Origin: a beta proteobacterium L13
GTDB lineage: Bacteria > Pseudomonadota > Gammaproteobacteria > Burkholderiales > Chromobacteriaceae
Direction: 5' to 3'
Length of the DNA: 64,000 nt
Assembly: GCA_000335715.1 (NCBI GenBank)
Contig: AMYZ01000001.1
Span: 1-64,000 of the forward strand
Within the stretch, counting starts at the first letter, position 1. Each line of letters opens with the position of its first letter. The translations under genes and the position numbers were made by a program. The notes beneath the pieces are model-generated. The model saw only the letters and a program-made list of their open reading frames with translations. It did no database searches and had not been told where the DNA came from. Shown piece after piece: positions 39,411 through 50,110 of this stretch.

Positions 39411-40271
39411 TCAGGACCCTGTCAAGTCTGCTAGCGATTTGGTTGTCATGAGTAGGTGCTCCAGATAGCTGTTGCGCGGTGCGCTTTGGTCCGGTGCGTG
39501 CCAGCGTGGCAGCATGTCGGCCAGCTGGTTGTAGGCCAGCGCGGCTTCGCACTCGGCAAAGGCTTCTACCGTGGGGCGGCGCAGGGTCTGGCTTTTGCGC
39601 ACGGTGCTATCGGCCGGGACAAAGCCCACCCAGCGTAGCGCTACCGACAGGTAGTCACCGGCCACGCTATTGAGGCGGTTGAATACGGCTTGGGCTTCTT
39701 CAAAATCCTGCGCGCGGTTCACCAGAATGTTGAACCGGCGGCGCGCGTAGTCTGCGGCCAACCTTTTCAGGCTGGCGTAGCCTTGGGTCAGGCTGTCGGC
39801 GTCCGGGCTCAGCACCAGTACCAGATTATCGGCGATGCACGCGGGGGACGGGTCGTCACTGATATTGGGGCAGTCGATCAGCAGCACGCTGCTATCGGCT
39901 TCAACCGAGGCAAACTCGTGTGCCAGCCTGCGCCACAGCCGCGGCGACAGGCGCGTGCGCTCTTCGCTGCTGGCAGCCAGGTTGATCAGGTTCAGCCCGT
40001 AGCGGTTGGCTACCATCAGCTCGTTGATGCCGCCCAGGCTGATTGCCAGGCTGGCAAAGGTGCCGGTGGCAGGCAGGCCCAGACGGCGCGCCTGCTGGTG
40101 GCCGGGCTGGTGTTCTATCAGCAGCGGGCGGCCACCGCGCAGCGCCAGGCTGGCGGCCAGCTCGCCCACCAGTGTGCTGACACCGCTGCCTTCGCCGCCG
40201 ATAAAGGCAAAGCTGGGCGGGTAGTCGGCTTGGGCGCGCTGCAGGCGCAGGCTGGAGGCTTGATCGCTCAT
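39411..40271 (-). CDS. FlhG/FleN-like MinD-family protein with degenerate Walker A
   Basis: A 286-residue protein in the flhG position, between flhF and fliA. The overall MinD/FleN pattern is recognisable (LLIEHQPGHQQARRLG, VLLIDCPNISDD, LVLVLSPDADSLTQGYASLK). However, the nucleotide loop reads FIGGEGSGVSTLVGELA where active members have KGGVGKT: both the signature and the P-loop lysine are missing. It may therefore bind ATP poorly or not at all. FlhG proteins set flagellar number with FlhF. Start ATG 40271, 2 nt after flhF. Confidence 0.8.
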   Translation of the reverse strand: MSDQASSLRLQRAQADYPPSFAFIGGEGSGVSTLVGELAASLALRGGRPLLIEHQPGHQQARRLGLPATGTFASLAISLGGINELMVANRYGLNLINLAASSEERTRLSPRLWRRLAHEFASVEADSSVLLIDCPNISDDPSPACIADNLVLVLSPDADSLTQGYASLKRLAADYARRRFNILVNRAQDFEEAQAVFNRLNSVAGDYLSVALRWVGFVPADSTVRKSQTLRRPTVEAFAECEAALAYNQLADMLPRWHAPDQSAPRNSYLEHLLMTTKSLADLTGS

Positions 40272-40273
40272 GC

Positions 40274-41719
40274 TTACCCCAGCCAGCCGGATTGTGCGGC
40301 GTTCATGATGGCCATTTCGTCCCCGGCGGGGTTGAAGGGCGAGTTGCTCTGGGCGGCACGCAGGGCGCGGTCTATCAGCAGCTCGGCGTGGGCGGCGTGG
40401 ATGTCTTCCGGTACGCGCTGGCCATTGGTCACATAGAACAGTCGCAAACGGTTGCGGATGACCACGTCCAGGCTGGGGCCCAGGGAGAGTGCTTCGTCGA
40501 TTTTGGAGACAATGGCGCCGGTCAGGCCATCGCCCTTGTAGTGGCGTACCACGTCTTCCAGCGTGTGGCCGTCGGCGTTGGCTGCCAGCAACAGCAGGCG
40601 CTGTACCGGGCGGCCTGCCTGGTTGAACATGTCCAGCTGGGTTTGAACCCGAGCGTCGCGCTGGCCCATGCCGACGGTATCGATCAGGACTACCTTGCGC
40701 GGTGTCAGGTCGGCCAGCGTCAGTTGCAGGTCGCCTTCGTTTTGTACCGAAAACACAGGTACACCCAGAATCTTGCCGTAGATGCGCAGCTGGTCTTGCG
40801 CACCGATACGGTAGGTATCGGTGGTGATCAGTGCCACGCTTTGCGCGCCGTAGCGCATGGTGGCGCGTGCGGCCAACTTGGCCACGGTGGTGGTTTTGCC
40901 CACGCCAGTCGGGCCGACCAGGGCATAGATGCCACCCGCCTCGATCGGGTCGTGTAGCGGGTCCATGCACTTGAGGTTGTGGATCAGCGCCGAGCGCGCC
41001 CACTTTTGCGCCACGTCGCCGTCGTATTGCGGTGGCAACTTTTGCGTGAGCTGGCGGATCAGCGCCGAGCTGAAACCGGCGGTGAGCAGGTGGCGGAACA
41101 GCTCGGTGCGGTTGGGCGTGCGCTGTTCCATATCGGACCAGGCAAAGCCGGCCAGCTGGCTTTGCAGCAGGCTGCGCAGCTGTTTGATCTCGTCGCTGAT
41201 CTGCTTGAGCTCTTGCGCCATTTGCTCGCGGTCCGGCTCGTCCTGCGCGGGGGCTGCACGGCGCGGGTTGGCCGCAGCGGCGGGCTGCGCACTTTGCTGT
41301 GGCGGCGGCGCGGCACGGCGCGAGCTGGCTTGTACGTGCTCCAGAAACGGTTGCGGCTGGTTACGCGGCGGCTCAGGTGGCGGCGGGGGCGGCGGCGGTG
41401 CCGGTGGTTCTTCCAGCGGCTCTACCGGCATGGCGTAGGTACGCGCCAGCGCGCGGTTTACCGCCGGGCTGGCCGCCTGTTGCGGCGCCGGGCTCACCGG
41501 CGCCGGCTGTTGCGGCACATTGCGCGGCGGCTTGGGTTGCGATGGGGGCGTGAGCGTGGTGGCCAGCGCAGACACGTCTGCGTCGGCTACGGCCATGATC
41601 TCTACCCCGCCGCCCAACGTTGGACGGTTGGACAGGATCAACGCGTCAGCGCCAAGCTCTTCCCGAACCTGGCGCAGTGCATCGCGTGTGGTTTTGCCGT
41701 AGAACTTTCTGACGACCAT
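40274..41719 (-). CDS. flhF: Flagellar biosynthesis GTPase FlhF
   Basis: A 481-residue SRP-type GTPase. The N-terminal block MVVRKFYGKTTRDALRQVRE is typical of FlhF, followed by a Pro/Gln/Ala-rich disordered region (residues 70-170) and the NG domain with GPTGVGKTTTVAKLA, VLIDTVGMGQRD and GAIVSKIDEA. FlhF recruits the flagellar basal body to the pole, which implies polar flagella. Two copies of the dispersed 10-mer lie inside it (40868 and 41267). It is 3 nt downstream of flhA. Confidence 0.95.
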   Translation of the reverse strand: MVVRKFYGKTTRDALRQVREELGADALILSNRPTLGGGVEIMAVADADVSALATTLTPPSQPKPPRNVPQQPAPVSPAPQQAASPAVNRALARTYAMPVEPLEEPPAPPPPPPPPEPPRNQPQPFLEHVQASSRRAAPPPQQSAQPAAAANPRRAAPAQDEPDREQMAQELKQISDEIKQLRSLLQSQLAGFAWSDMEQRTPNRTELFRHLLTAGFSSALIRQLTQKLPPQYDGDVAQKWARSALIHNLKCMDPLHDPIEAGGIYALVGPTGVGKTTTVAKLAARATMRYGAQSVALITTDTYRIGAQDQLRIYGKILGVPVFSVQNEGDLQLTLADLTPRKVVLIDTVGMGQRDARVQTQLDMFNQAGRPVQRLLLLAANADGHTLEDVVRHYKGDGLTGAIVSKIDEALSLGPSLDVVIRNRLRLFYVTNGQRVPEDIHAAHAELLIDRALRAAQSNSPFNPAGDEMAIMNAAQSGWLG

Positions 41720-41722
41720 CTA

Positions 41723-43807
41723 TTAGCCTTTGCTCCCCCCAATCACCGCAATTATACGAATGGATTTGCTGTCTGGAATCTCATTATGCGAAATCACACG
41801 CAGTTGTGGCAGTGCCCTGCGCAGAAAACGTGCCAGTAGTGGTCGCAAACCCGGCGGTGTAAGCAAGACTGGATTGTAACCCTGATTTTCAACATTTTCT
41901 GTTTGCTGTGCCGCATTAGCCAATAGATTCTCTGCAAGGCCCGGTTCCAGCCCGCCGCCAGCCTTGCTATTGACCGCTTGCAGCAGTATGCCTTCCAGCG
42001 ACGGCTCCAGCGTCATCAGCGGCAGCTCCTGCTCGCCAGGGAACAGCTGTTGCACGATGGCGCGTGACAATGCAGTACGTACGGCGCTGGTCAGTTCGTC
42101 GATATCCTGCGTTATGCCGACATGATCTGCCAGTGTTTCGATGATGGTGCGGAAGTCGCGCAGGTTGATGCCGTCGGTCAGCAGCTGTTGCAGAACTTTT
42201 TGCAGTACGCCTACTGGTACCACTTTGGGCACCAGATCTTCGATCAGCTTTGGTGCTTCCTTGGCCACGTGGTCGATCAGGGCTTGTACTTCTTCGCGGC
42301 CCAGTAGCTCTGCCGCGTGCGATTGCAGCAGGTTGGAAATATGGGTAGCCACCACGGTACTGGCATCTACCACGGTGTAGCCCATGTTCTGGGCGTCATC
42401 GCGGCGGCTGGCTTCTATCCATACCGCGGGCAGGCCAAAGGCCGGGTCAGTGGTGGCCATGCCTTGCAGCTCGCCGCTGACCTGGCCCGGATTGATGGCG
42501 AGGAATTGCCCGATGTAGGCCTCGCCGGTGCCGATTTCTACCCCTTTGAGCAGGATGCGATACGCGTTGGGGCGGATTTCCAGGTTGTCGCGAATATGTA
42601 CGGCGGGCACCAGAAAGCCCAGCTCCTGTGCCATTTTTTTACGGATGCCACGAATTCGCCGCAGTAGCTCGCCATCCTGGTCGCGGTCTACCAAGGGTAT
42701 CAGCCGGTAGCCGACTTCCAGGCCCAGGGCGTCGACGGCTTGCACGTCTTTCCAGCTGACCTCGGCCAGCGGCTGCTCCATCAGGGCGGGTGGTGGTGCG
42801 CTGGCGGCAGCGGGGGCCGCCGCTTTTTCTGCAGCCTGTTTGTCCATCCACCAGGCCGTGCCGGCCAGGGTGGCGGCAATTAGCAGGAAAGCCAGGTGAG
42901 GCATATTGGGGATCATGCCCAGCAGGCCGATCACGGCTGCGGTTAGGTATAGCACGGTCGGATTGGCAAACAGCTGGCCTACCAGCTGCTCGGACAGGCC
43001 TTTTTCGGTGCCTACCCGCGCTACCACCATACCGGCGGCGGTAGAAATGATGAGGGCCGGAATCTGGGCTACCAGGCCGTCACCGATGGTCAGCAGGGTA
43101 TAGGTTTCTGCAGCGTCACCTACCGCCATATCGTGCTGCAGGATACCGATGATCAGGCCGCCTACGATGTTGATCACCATGATCAGGATGCCGGCCATGG
43201 CATCGCCGCGCACAAATTTGGAGGCACCGTCCATGGAGCCGAAGAAGTTGGCTTCTTCGGCAATCTTGGCGCGGCGCTCGCGGGCTTCTTCTTCGCCGAT
43301 CAGGCCGGCGTTCAGGTCGGCATCGATGGCCATCTGCTTGCCGGGCATGGCGTCCAGGGCAAAGCGTGCCGACACTTCGGCGATACGGCCGGCACCTTTG
43401 GTGATGACCACAAAGTTGATGATGGTGAGGATGATGAACACCACGATACCGATGGTGATGTTATCCCCGATCAGGAAGTGGGCGAACGATTCGATCACCG
43501 CGCCCGCCGCTGCCGTACCGTTATGACCTTCCAGCAGGATGATGCGGCTACTGGCTACGTTCAAGGACAGCCGCAAGAGGGTGGTGATCAGCAGAACGGT
43601 AGGGAAGGCCGAGAATTCCAGTGGTTCGCGCGTGTTGACACCCACCATCAGCACAATGATGGAGATGGCAATGTTGAACGTGAAAAAGATGTCCAGCAGC
43701 AGCGGTGGCAGCGGCAGTACCATCATCGACAATACCAGGATGATCAGTACAGGCCCTGCCAGGGTGTTGATGTCGATCTTTTTCAGGAATTCCAGCAAAT
43801 CACTCAT
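41723..43807 (-). CDS. flhA: Flagellar type III export protein FlhA
   Basis: A 694-residue protein: seven or eight N-terminal transmembrane helices, the FHIPEP-type loop (MPGKQMAIDADLNAGLI), and a long cytoplasmic domain. It is the major export-gate component with FlhB. Length matches E. coli FlhA (692). It is 15 nt downstream of flhB. Confidence 0.97.
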   Translation of the reverse strand: MSDLLEFLKKIDINTLAGPVLIILVLSMMVLPLPPLLLDIFFTFNIAISIIVLMVGVNTREPLEFSAFPTVLLITTLLRLSLNVASSRIILLEGHNGTAAAGAVIESFAHFLIGDNITIGIVVFIILTIINFVVITKGAGRIAEVSARFALDAMPGKQMAIDADLNAGLIGEEEARERRAKIAEEANFFGSMDGASKFVRGDAMAGILIMVINIVGGLIIGILQHDMAVGDAAETYTLLTIGDGLVAQIPALIISTAAGMVVARVGTEKGLSEQLVGQLFANPTVLYLTAAVIGLLGMIPNMPHLAFLLIAATLAGTAWWMDKQAAEKAAAPAAASAPPPALMEQPLAEVSWKDVQAVDALGLEVGYRLIPLVDRDQDGELLRRIRGIRKKMAQELGFLVPAVHIRDNLEIRPNAYRILLKGVEIGTGEAYIGQFLAINPGQVSGELQGMATTDPAFGLPAVWIEASRRDDAQNMGYTVVDASTVVATHISNLLQSHAAELLGREEVQALIDHVAKEAPKLIEDLVPKVVPVGVLQKVLQQLLTDGINLRDFRTIIETLADHVGITQDIDELTSAVRTALSRAIVQQLFPGEQELPLMTLEPSLEGILLQAVNSKAGGGLEPGLAENLLANAAQQTENVENQGYNPVLLTPPGLRPLLARFLRRALPQLRVISHNEIPDSKSIRIIAVIGGSKG

Positions 43808-43822
43808 GCCTTATAAATAGGT

Positions 43823-44980
43823 TCAGGTGGGCGCAGTATGTTGATTGTGTTTGGTTTCAGGGTCAAGCTCGGGCGGAACCTCCAGTTTTTCCGGGAAAAC
43901 CGGTGAAATGCCCCCTTGTTGCTCATAGTGCTTGAGCTGGTGCACATACGCCAGTACCTGCGCGGCGGCGGTGTAGAGTTTGTTGGGCACATCCTCGCCC
44001 AGCTCCACGTTGAAATACAAGGCGCGGGCAAAGGGCGGGGCACGTACAACCAGTACTTTGTGTTCGTGCCCCTTTTCGATGATCTTTTCTGCCATCTTCA
44101 AGGAGCCCTTGGCGATGAGCTTGGGCGCGGCCATGCCGTCTTCGTAATGGATTGCCACGGCGTAGTGCGTCGGGTTGGTAATGATCACGTTGGCCTTGGG
44201 GATTTCCTGCATCATGCGCCGCCGCGCCGCTTCGCGTTGCAGCTGGCGGATACGGCCCTTGACCTCGGGCGAGCCTTCCTGTTCCTTGTATTCCTGTTTG
44301 ACTTCTTCTTTGGTCATGCGCAGGTTCTTGGTGTACTGCCATAGCTGGAAAGGCACATCCAGCAAAACCAGTACCAGCATCGCGCCGACCACGATCTGAA
44401 AGGTATGCTCCATCAGCCCGATCAGGTGGATCTGTGCGCGGTCCAGCGGCATGCTGACCAGGCCGATCAGGTCGCCACGCTCGCCCCAGATGACCCAGGT
44501 AGCCACGCCACCGATCAGCAGGCTTTTCAGCAGCGCTTTCAAGCCTTCGCTGGCGGCTTGTATCGAAAACAGCCGGGCAATGCCGCTGAGCGGGTTCAGC
44601 TTGCCAAAGTTGGGCATGATGGCTTTTGTGGTGAAGTTCCAGCCACCAATCAGCAGCGGGGTGAGCGCGGCCACCAGAAACAGGCCGCCCAGTAGCGGGG
44701 CCATGGCTTGCAGGGCATCCACCAGGCTGCCACGAAACTGCTCCAGGATAATGTCGGTGCTCTTGGCGCGGGCGGCGTCAAAGCTCAGCCAGTTGTGCAT
44801 CACCTTCAGCAGGTACTGGTAAATGCCTTCACCCGTGGCCATCAGCAAGCCCAGCCCGGTGGCGGTAACGGCGAAGGTAGACAGTTCGCGCGATCGGGGG
44901 ACGTTACCCTCTTCGCGTGCCTGGTCTAACCGTCGCCCCGAGGGGGCTTCTGTTTTATCTTCCTGATCGCTATCGGCCAT
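43823..44980 (-). CDS. flhB: Flagellar type III export switch protein FlhB
   Basis: A 385-residue protein starting MADSDQEDKTEAPSGRRLDQ, with four transmembrane helices and the autocleavage site NPTH (in VIITNPTHYAVAI) in the cytoplasmic domain. FlhB switches export from rod/hook to filament substrates. First gene of the minus-strand cluster flhB-flhA-flhF-flhG-fliA-motC. I could not identify a sigma-54 or sigma-28 promoter in the 144 bp ahead of it. Confidence 0.97.
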   Translation of the reverse strand: MADSDQEDKTEAPSGRRLDQAREEGNVPRSRELSTFAVTATGLGLLMATGEGIYQYLLKVMHNWLSFDAARAKSTDIILEQFRGSLVDALQAMAPLLGGLFLVAALTPLLIGGWNFTTKAIMPNFGKLNPLSGIARLFSIQAASEGLKALLKSLLIGGVATWVIWGERGDLIGLVSMPLDRAQIHLIGLMEHTFQIVVGAMLVLVLLDVPFQLWQYTKNLRMTKEEVKQEYKEQEGSPEVKGRIRQLQREAARRRMMQEIPKANVIITNPTHYAVAIHYEDGMAAPKLIAKGSLKMAEKIIEKGHEHKVLVVRAPPFARALYFNVELGEDVPNKLYTAAAQVLAYVHQLKHYEQQGGISPVFPEKLEVPPELDPETKHNQHTAPT

Positions 44981-45124
44981 GGTGCTGCGGCGTATCGGCT
45001 GAGTGGGTCAAGCGGGCATGTTAGCGGATTGCCGTGCACTGCGCTGCGACTTGGCGCAAAGGTTGGCCGCATGGCGGCAGCTGGATGGTAAAATGGCACG
45101 CTTAACTTACTCTCCGGCCGCTCC

Positions 45125-45919
45125 ATGAAACAGTATCTCGACCTGATGCGCCACGTGCTGGAACACGGCACCGACAAGTCCGACCGCACCGGCACCGGTA
45201 CCCGTTCGGTATTCGGCTACCAGATGCGCTTTAACCTGGCCGACGGCTTCCCGCTGGTGACCACCAAAAAGTGCCATTTGCGCTCCATCATTCACGAGCT
45301 GCTGTGGTTCCTGTCCGGCGATACCAATATCCGCTATCTGAAAGAGAACGGCGTGCGTATCTGGGACGAGTGGGCCGACGAAAACGGTGACCTGGGCCCG
45401 GTATATGGCTACCAGTGGCGCAGCTGGCCAGCGCCCGATGGCCGCCACATCGACCAGATCAGCAACTTGCTGGACATGATTCGCCGCAACCCGGATTCGC
45501 GCCGCCTGATGGTCTCGGCGTGGAACCCTGCGCTGGTGGACGAGATGGCGCTGCCGCCATGCCACAGCCTGTTCCAGTTTTATGTGGCCGACGGCAAGCT
45601 GTCGTGCCAGCTGTACCAGCGCTCGGCCGATATTTTCCTGGGGGTGCCGTTCAATATTGCCAGCTACGCACTGCTGACGCTGATGGTGGCCCAGGTATGC
45701 GGCCTGCAGCCTGGCGAATTCATCCACACCCTGGGGGATGCCCACCTGTACAGCAACCACCTGGAGCAGACCCGCCTGCAGCTCACGCGTGAGCCGCGTG
45801 CACTGCCGGTGATGAAGCTGAACCCTGCCGTGACCGACCTGTTTGCTTTCAAGTTTGAAGACTTCACGCTGGAAGGCTACGACCCGCATCCGCACATCAA
45901 GGCCGAGGTGGCAGTATGA
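45125..45919 (+). CDS. thyA: Thymidylate synthase
   Basis: A 264-residue ThyA, identical in length to the E. coli enzyme, with [13 protein letters not shown] near the N-terminus, the active-site Cys in [12 protein letters not shown] and the folate-binding [15 protein letters not shown]. It makes dTMP from dUMP using methylene-tetrahydrofolate. The stop overlaps the folA start (ATGA), coupling it to the enzyme that regenerates tetrahydrofolate. Confidence 0.98.
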   Translation: MKQYLDLMRHVLEHGTDKSDRTGTGTRSVFGYQMRFNLADGFPLVTTKKCHLRSIIHELLWFLSGDTNIRYLKENGVRIWDEWADENGDLGPVYGYQWRSWPAPDGRHIDQISNLLDMIRRNPDSRRLMVSAWNPALVDEMALPPCHSLFQFYVADGKLSCQLYQRSADIFLGVPFNIASYALLTLMVAQVCGLQPGEFIHTLGDAHLYSNHLEQTRLQLTREPRALPVMKLNPAVTDLFAFKFEDFTLEGYDPHPHIKAEVAV

Positions 45920-46416
45920 GCCCGCGCATTACGCTGGTCGCCGCCATGGCGCGCGGCAACGTAATCGGCATCGACAACACCCTGCCGTGGCACCTGCCGG
46001 AAGACCTGAAGCACTTCAAGGCGGTCACGTTGGGCAAGCCGGTGATCATGGGGCGCAAGACGTTTGACTCTATCGGCCGCCCCTTGCCAGGCAGGCTCAA
46101 TATTGTGGTTACCCGCCAGGCAGACTGGCAGCACGATGGCGTGACGGTAGCGCACTCGCTGCCGGATGCCCTGGCATTGGCAGGCGATGCGCCCGAGGTG
46201 TGCATTATTGGTGGTGCCAATCTGTATGCGCAGGCGCTACCGCTGGCACATGCCATGGCGCTGACCCACATCGAGCTGGATGTGGCGGGCGATGCCTGCT
46301 TCCCAGCCTGGGTGCCGGGCGAGTGGGCCGTGACCCTGCATGAGATGAACACCGGCGCTGGCGGTTTGCAGTACCGCTTTGCCGATTACGTGCGCCACGC
46401 TGCACCTGATGCATAG
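45916..46416 (+). CDS. folA: Dihydrofolate reductase
   Basis: A 166-residue chromosomal-type [28 protein letters not shown] at the N-terminus with the active-site acidic residue in the LPED segment, [15 protein letters not shown] and the NADPH loop [13 protein letters not shown]. It reduces dihydrofolate produced by ThyA. It is followed by a strong bidirectional terminator. Confidence 0.97.
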   Translation: MSPRITLVAAMARGNVIGIDNTLPWHLPEDLKHFKAVTLGKPVIMGRKTFDSIGRPLPGRLNIVVTRQADWQHDGVTVAHSLPDALALAGDAPEVCIIGGANLYAQALPLAHAMALTHIELDVAGDACFPAWVPGEWAVTLHEMNTGAGGLQYRFADYVRHAAPDA

Positions 46417-46425
46417 CTGGCCGTG

Positions 46426-46465
46426 ACAATAAAAAAGGGAGGCCGCGGCCTCCCTTTTTTATTGT
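46426..46465. terminator. Long, perfectly palindromic bidirectional terminator
   Basis: Twenty bases (starting ACAATAAAAAAGGGAGGCC) are exactly complementary to the next twenty (ending TTATTGT); the GGGAGGCC/GGCCTCCC core is flanked by A6 and T6, so it ends transcripts from both folA and the convergent GntR gene. Confidence 0.92.
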
Positions 46466-46480
46466 GCCCAACATCTGCGC

Positions 46481-47143
46481 TTACTGCGCTAGTGCCTCGG
46501 CCGATGCCTGGGCCAGCTGGCTATAGGCGGCACCGAACTCGGGCACCATCTGGCGGATGGCAGCCTGGTCGCGGGCAATGATGGCTTTGAGCAGGTCGTC
46601 CAGAAATGCGTGCGTGCGGTCCAGCTGACCTTTGCCTGCACGCAGGATGGCATACAGGCTGCGCTGCGCCTGCGGCAGCAGGTCAAACAGCGTCTGCTGG
46701 GTGTAGCGGTTGCCGGCGTGCTGGTACAGCAGGCTCAGGAAGCTCACCCCTGTATGGTAAAACGCTTCGGTATCACTTTTGCGGTGATGCTCGCCCAGCT
46801 CGGTCATGATTTCAATAAAGCCGGCCAGGTCGTCATTTTGCCAGTGCTGCGACAGCTGCACGGCCACTTGTTCCAGCAGCAGGAACCATAACTCGAACAG
46901 CTCGCGCACATCGTCGCGGTTGATGCTGGACACAATGGCACCGCGGCGCGGGTAGATATCGACCAGATGGCGGCGCTGCAGGATCAACAGGGCTTCGCGC
47001 ACGGAGCCACGGCTGACATCCAGCTCGGCTGCAATGCGCAGCTCTTGTACGCGGGCACCGGGGGCAATATCGCCAGAGACGATTTTATTGCCCAGGTACT
47101 GCGCAATTTGTTCTGTGAGTGAATCGTTAGCCTTGAAGCTCAA
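46481..47143 (-). CDS. GntR family transcriptional regulator (FCD/FadR-like subfamily)
   Basis: A 220-residue protein: N-terminal winged helix with DISRGSVRE-like motif (LDVSRGSVREALLIL, near residue 45) and an all-helical FCD-type effector domain (ELFELWFLLLEQVAV, MTELGEHHRK, YHTGVSFLSLLYQHAGN). The start is judged to be TTG at 47141-47143 because AGGAGG lies 5 nt ahead; the frame stays open 24 codons further upstream to a GTG with no such site. Ligand and targets are unknown. It is a single gene. Confidence 0.85.
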   Translation of the reverse strand: MSFKANDSLTEQIAQYLGNKIVSGDIAPGARVQELRIAAELDVSRGSVREALLILQRRHLVDIYPRRGAIVSSINRDDVRELFELWFLLLEQVAVQLSQHWQNDDLAGFIEIMTELGEHHRKSDTEAFYHTGVSFLSLLYQHAGNRYTQQTLFDLLPQAQRSLYAILRAGKGQLDRTHAFLDDLLKAIIARDQAAIRQMVPEFGAAYSQLAQASAEALAQ

Positions 47144-47321
47144 GTTGGCCTCCTGGAGGGGACTTATCGTTGTTTTATATTGTCCGGCAATCGGACTTTT
47201 GACAGATTCTAGCACTGCCAGGCATGGCCGGGCTATTTGGCCGCAGCCTGTACATTCTGGCAGGCTGCAGGGCGAGTGTTGTGTAAAGCCATCATTGCAC
47301 AGCAGAAATTCGTCACGCCGC

Positions 47322-47351
47322 TTGTGGAGTATCAGGGAAAACCCGTACTAT
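47322..47351 (+). promoter_or_regulatory. Possible sigma-70 promoter for the candidate sRNA
   Basis: TTGTGG (47322-47327) and TACTAT (47346-47351) are separated by 18 nt on the plus strand. The match is moderate. A transcript starting near 47358 would end at the strong terminator at 47506-47539. Confidence 0.35.
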
Positions 47352-47357
47352 TCAAAC

Positions 47358-47535
47358 GCTTGTTTAAGCAAGGCCGCGCGAGGAGATTCAGGGGCTAACA
47401 CCACAATGTGGCTCGCAAGGTTTTTGTTTGGACAGCTGCTTCAAGAGTGATAGTGAATGCTATTGCGTGTTCCTTTGGGAACCTTGCAGGTACGACACGG
47501 GTGTTTGCCTCTCCCATCGCGGGGGAGGCATTTTT
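47358..47535 (+). ncRNA. Candidate small RNA (about 175-180 nt) ending at an orphan terminator
   Basis: Between two minus-strand genes, the plus strand carries a textbook intrinsic terminator with no plus-strand gene in front of it for over 1 kb. A plausible promoter lies at 47322-47351. The only small reading frame I see is ATG at 47405 (MWLARFLFGQLLQE, 14 codons), without a well-placed ribosome binding site. It could instead be a leader peptide. No known RNA family is recognised. Confidence 0.45.
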
Positions 47536-47539
47536 TTTT
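47506..47539 (+). terminator. Orphan plus-strand rho-independent terminator
   Basis: TGCCTCTCCC pairs with GGGGGAGGCA (one G-T wobble) around ATCGC and is followed by nine T residues. On the opposite strand the stem is preceded by nine A residues and not followed by T residues, so it works only in the plus direction. Confidence 0.9.
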
Positions 47540-47569
47540 GCCTGCGGCCTGTCTGTATCAGCTATCCAC

Positions 47570-47977
47570 TTAGCGCTGGCGCCGCGCTTCGGCAGCCACC
47601 AGGTCGGACAGCAGGATGTTCAGCGCATCGGTGGACATGCGCAGTTCCAGCAGCGACATGCCCAGCGAGACAATCAGCAGCAACAGGCTCACGCCGAAGG
47701 TGTACTGCGCCGCTTGCGGCCAACCTGTGTAGATCATGAACATGGCTACCACGCACAGAAACAGGCTACCTACGCCCAGGCTTTGCATGCCCTTGATCAG
47801 CGCGATGCGGCGACGCAGGTTGCCGATCTGCTGTACCAGCTTGTCGCTGGGGTTTTGCTGGTAGTCGTCGTACAGGCCGCGAATGATGCCGGCCAGCGCC
47901 AGATAGCGGTTGGTATAGGCCAGCAGCAGCAGGGAAATGGCGGGAAACAGCAGGGCTGGTGTGGTGAGGTTCAGCAT
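47570..47977 (-). CDS. DUF2721 membrane protein
   Basis: A 135-residue protein with an N-terminal helix (LLFPAISLLLLAYTNRYLALA) and a C-terminal helical hairpin (SLGVGSLFLCVVAMFMIYTG, FGVSLLLLIVSLGMSLLEL) separated by a basic loop. This is the DUF2721 pattern. Function unknown. It starts 2 nt after the L,D-transpeptidase gene stop. Confidence 0.85.
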   Translation of the reverse strand: MLNLTTPALLFPAISLLLLAYTNRYLALAGIIRGLYDDYQQNPSDKLVQQIGNLRRRIALIKGMQSLGVGSLFLCVVAMFMIYTGWPQAAQYTFGVSLLLLIVSLGMSLLELRMSTDALNILLSDLVAAEARRQR

Positions 47978-47979
47978 GG

Positions 47980-50098
<2,119 letters not shown>

Positions 50099-50110
50099 TG
50101 TGTGTCCTGC

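Noticed and set aside
47144-47215. Upstream GTG start of the GntR gene at 47215
   Set aside because: The TTG at 47143 has an AGGAGG at ideal spacing; the upstream GTG has no ribosome binding site.
47405-47449. 14-codon ORF MWLARFLFGQLLQE as a real small protein
   Set aside because: No well-placed ribosome binding site and no conservation evidence; reported only within the sRNA candidate.
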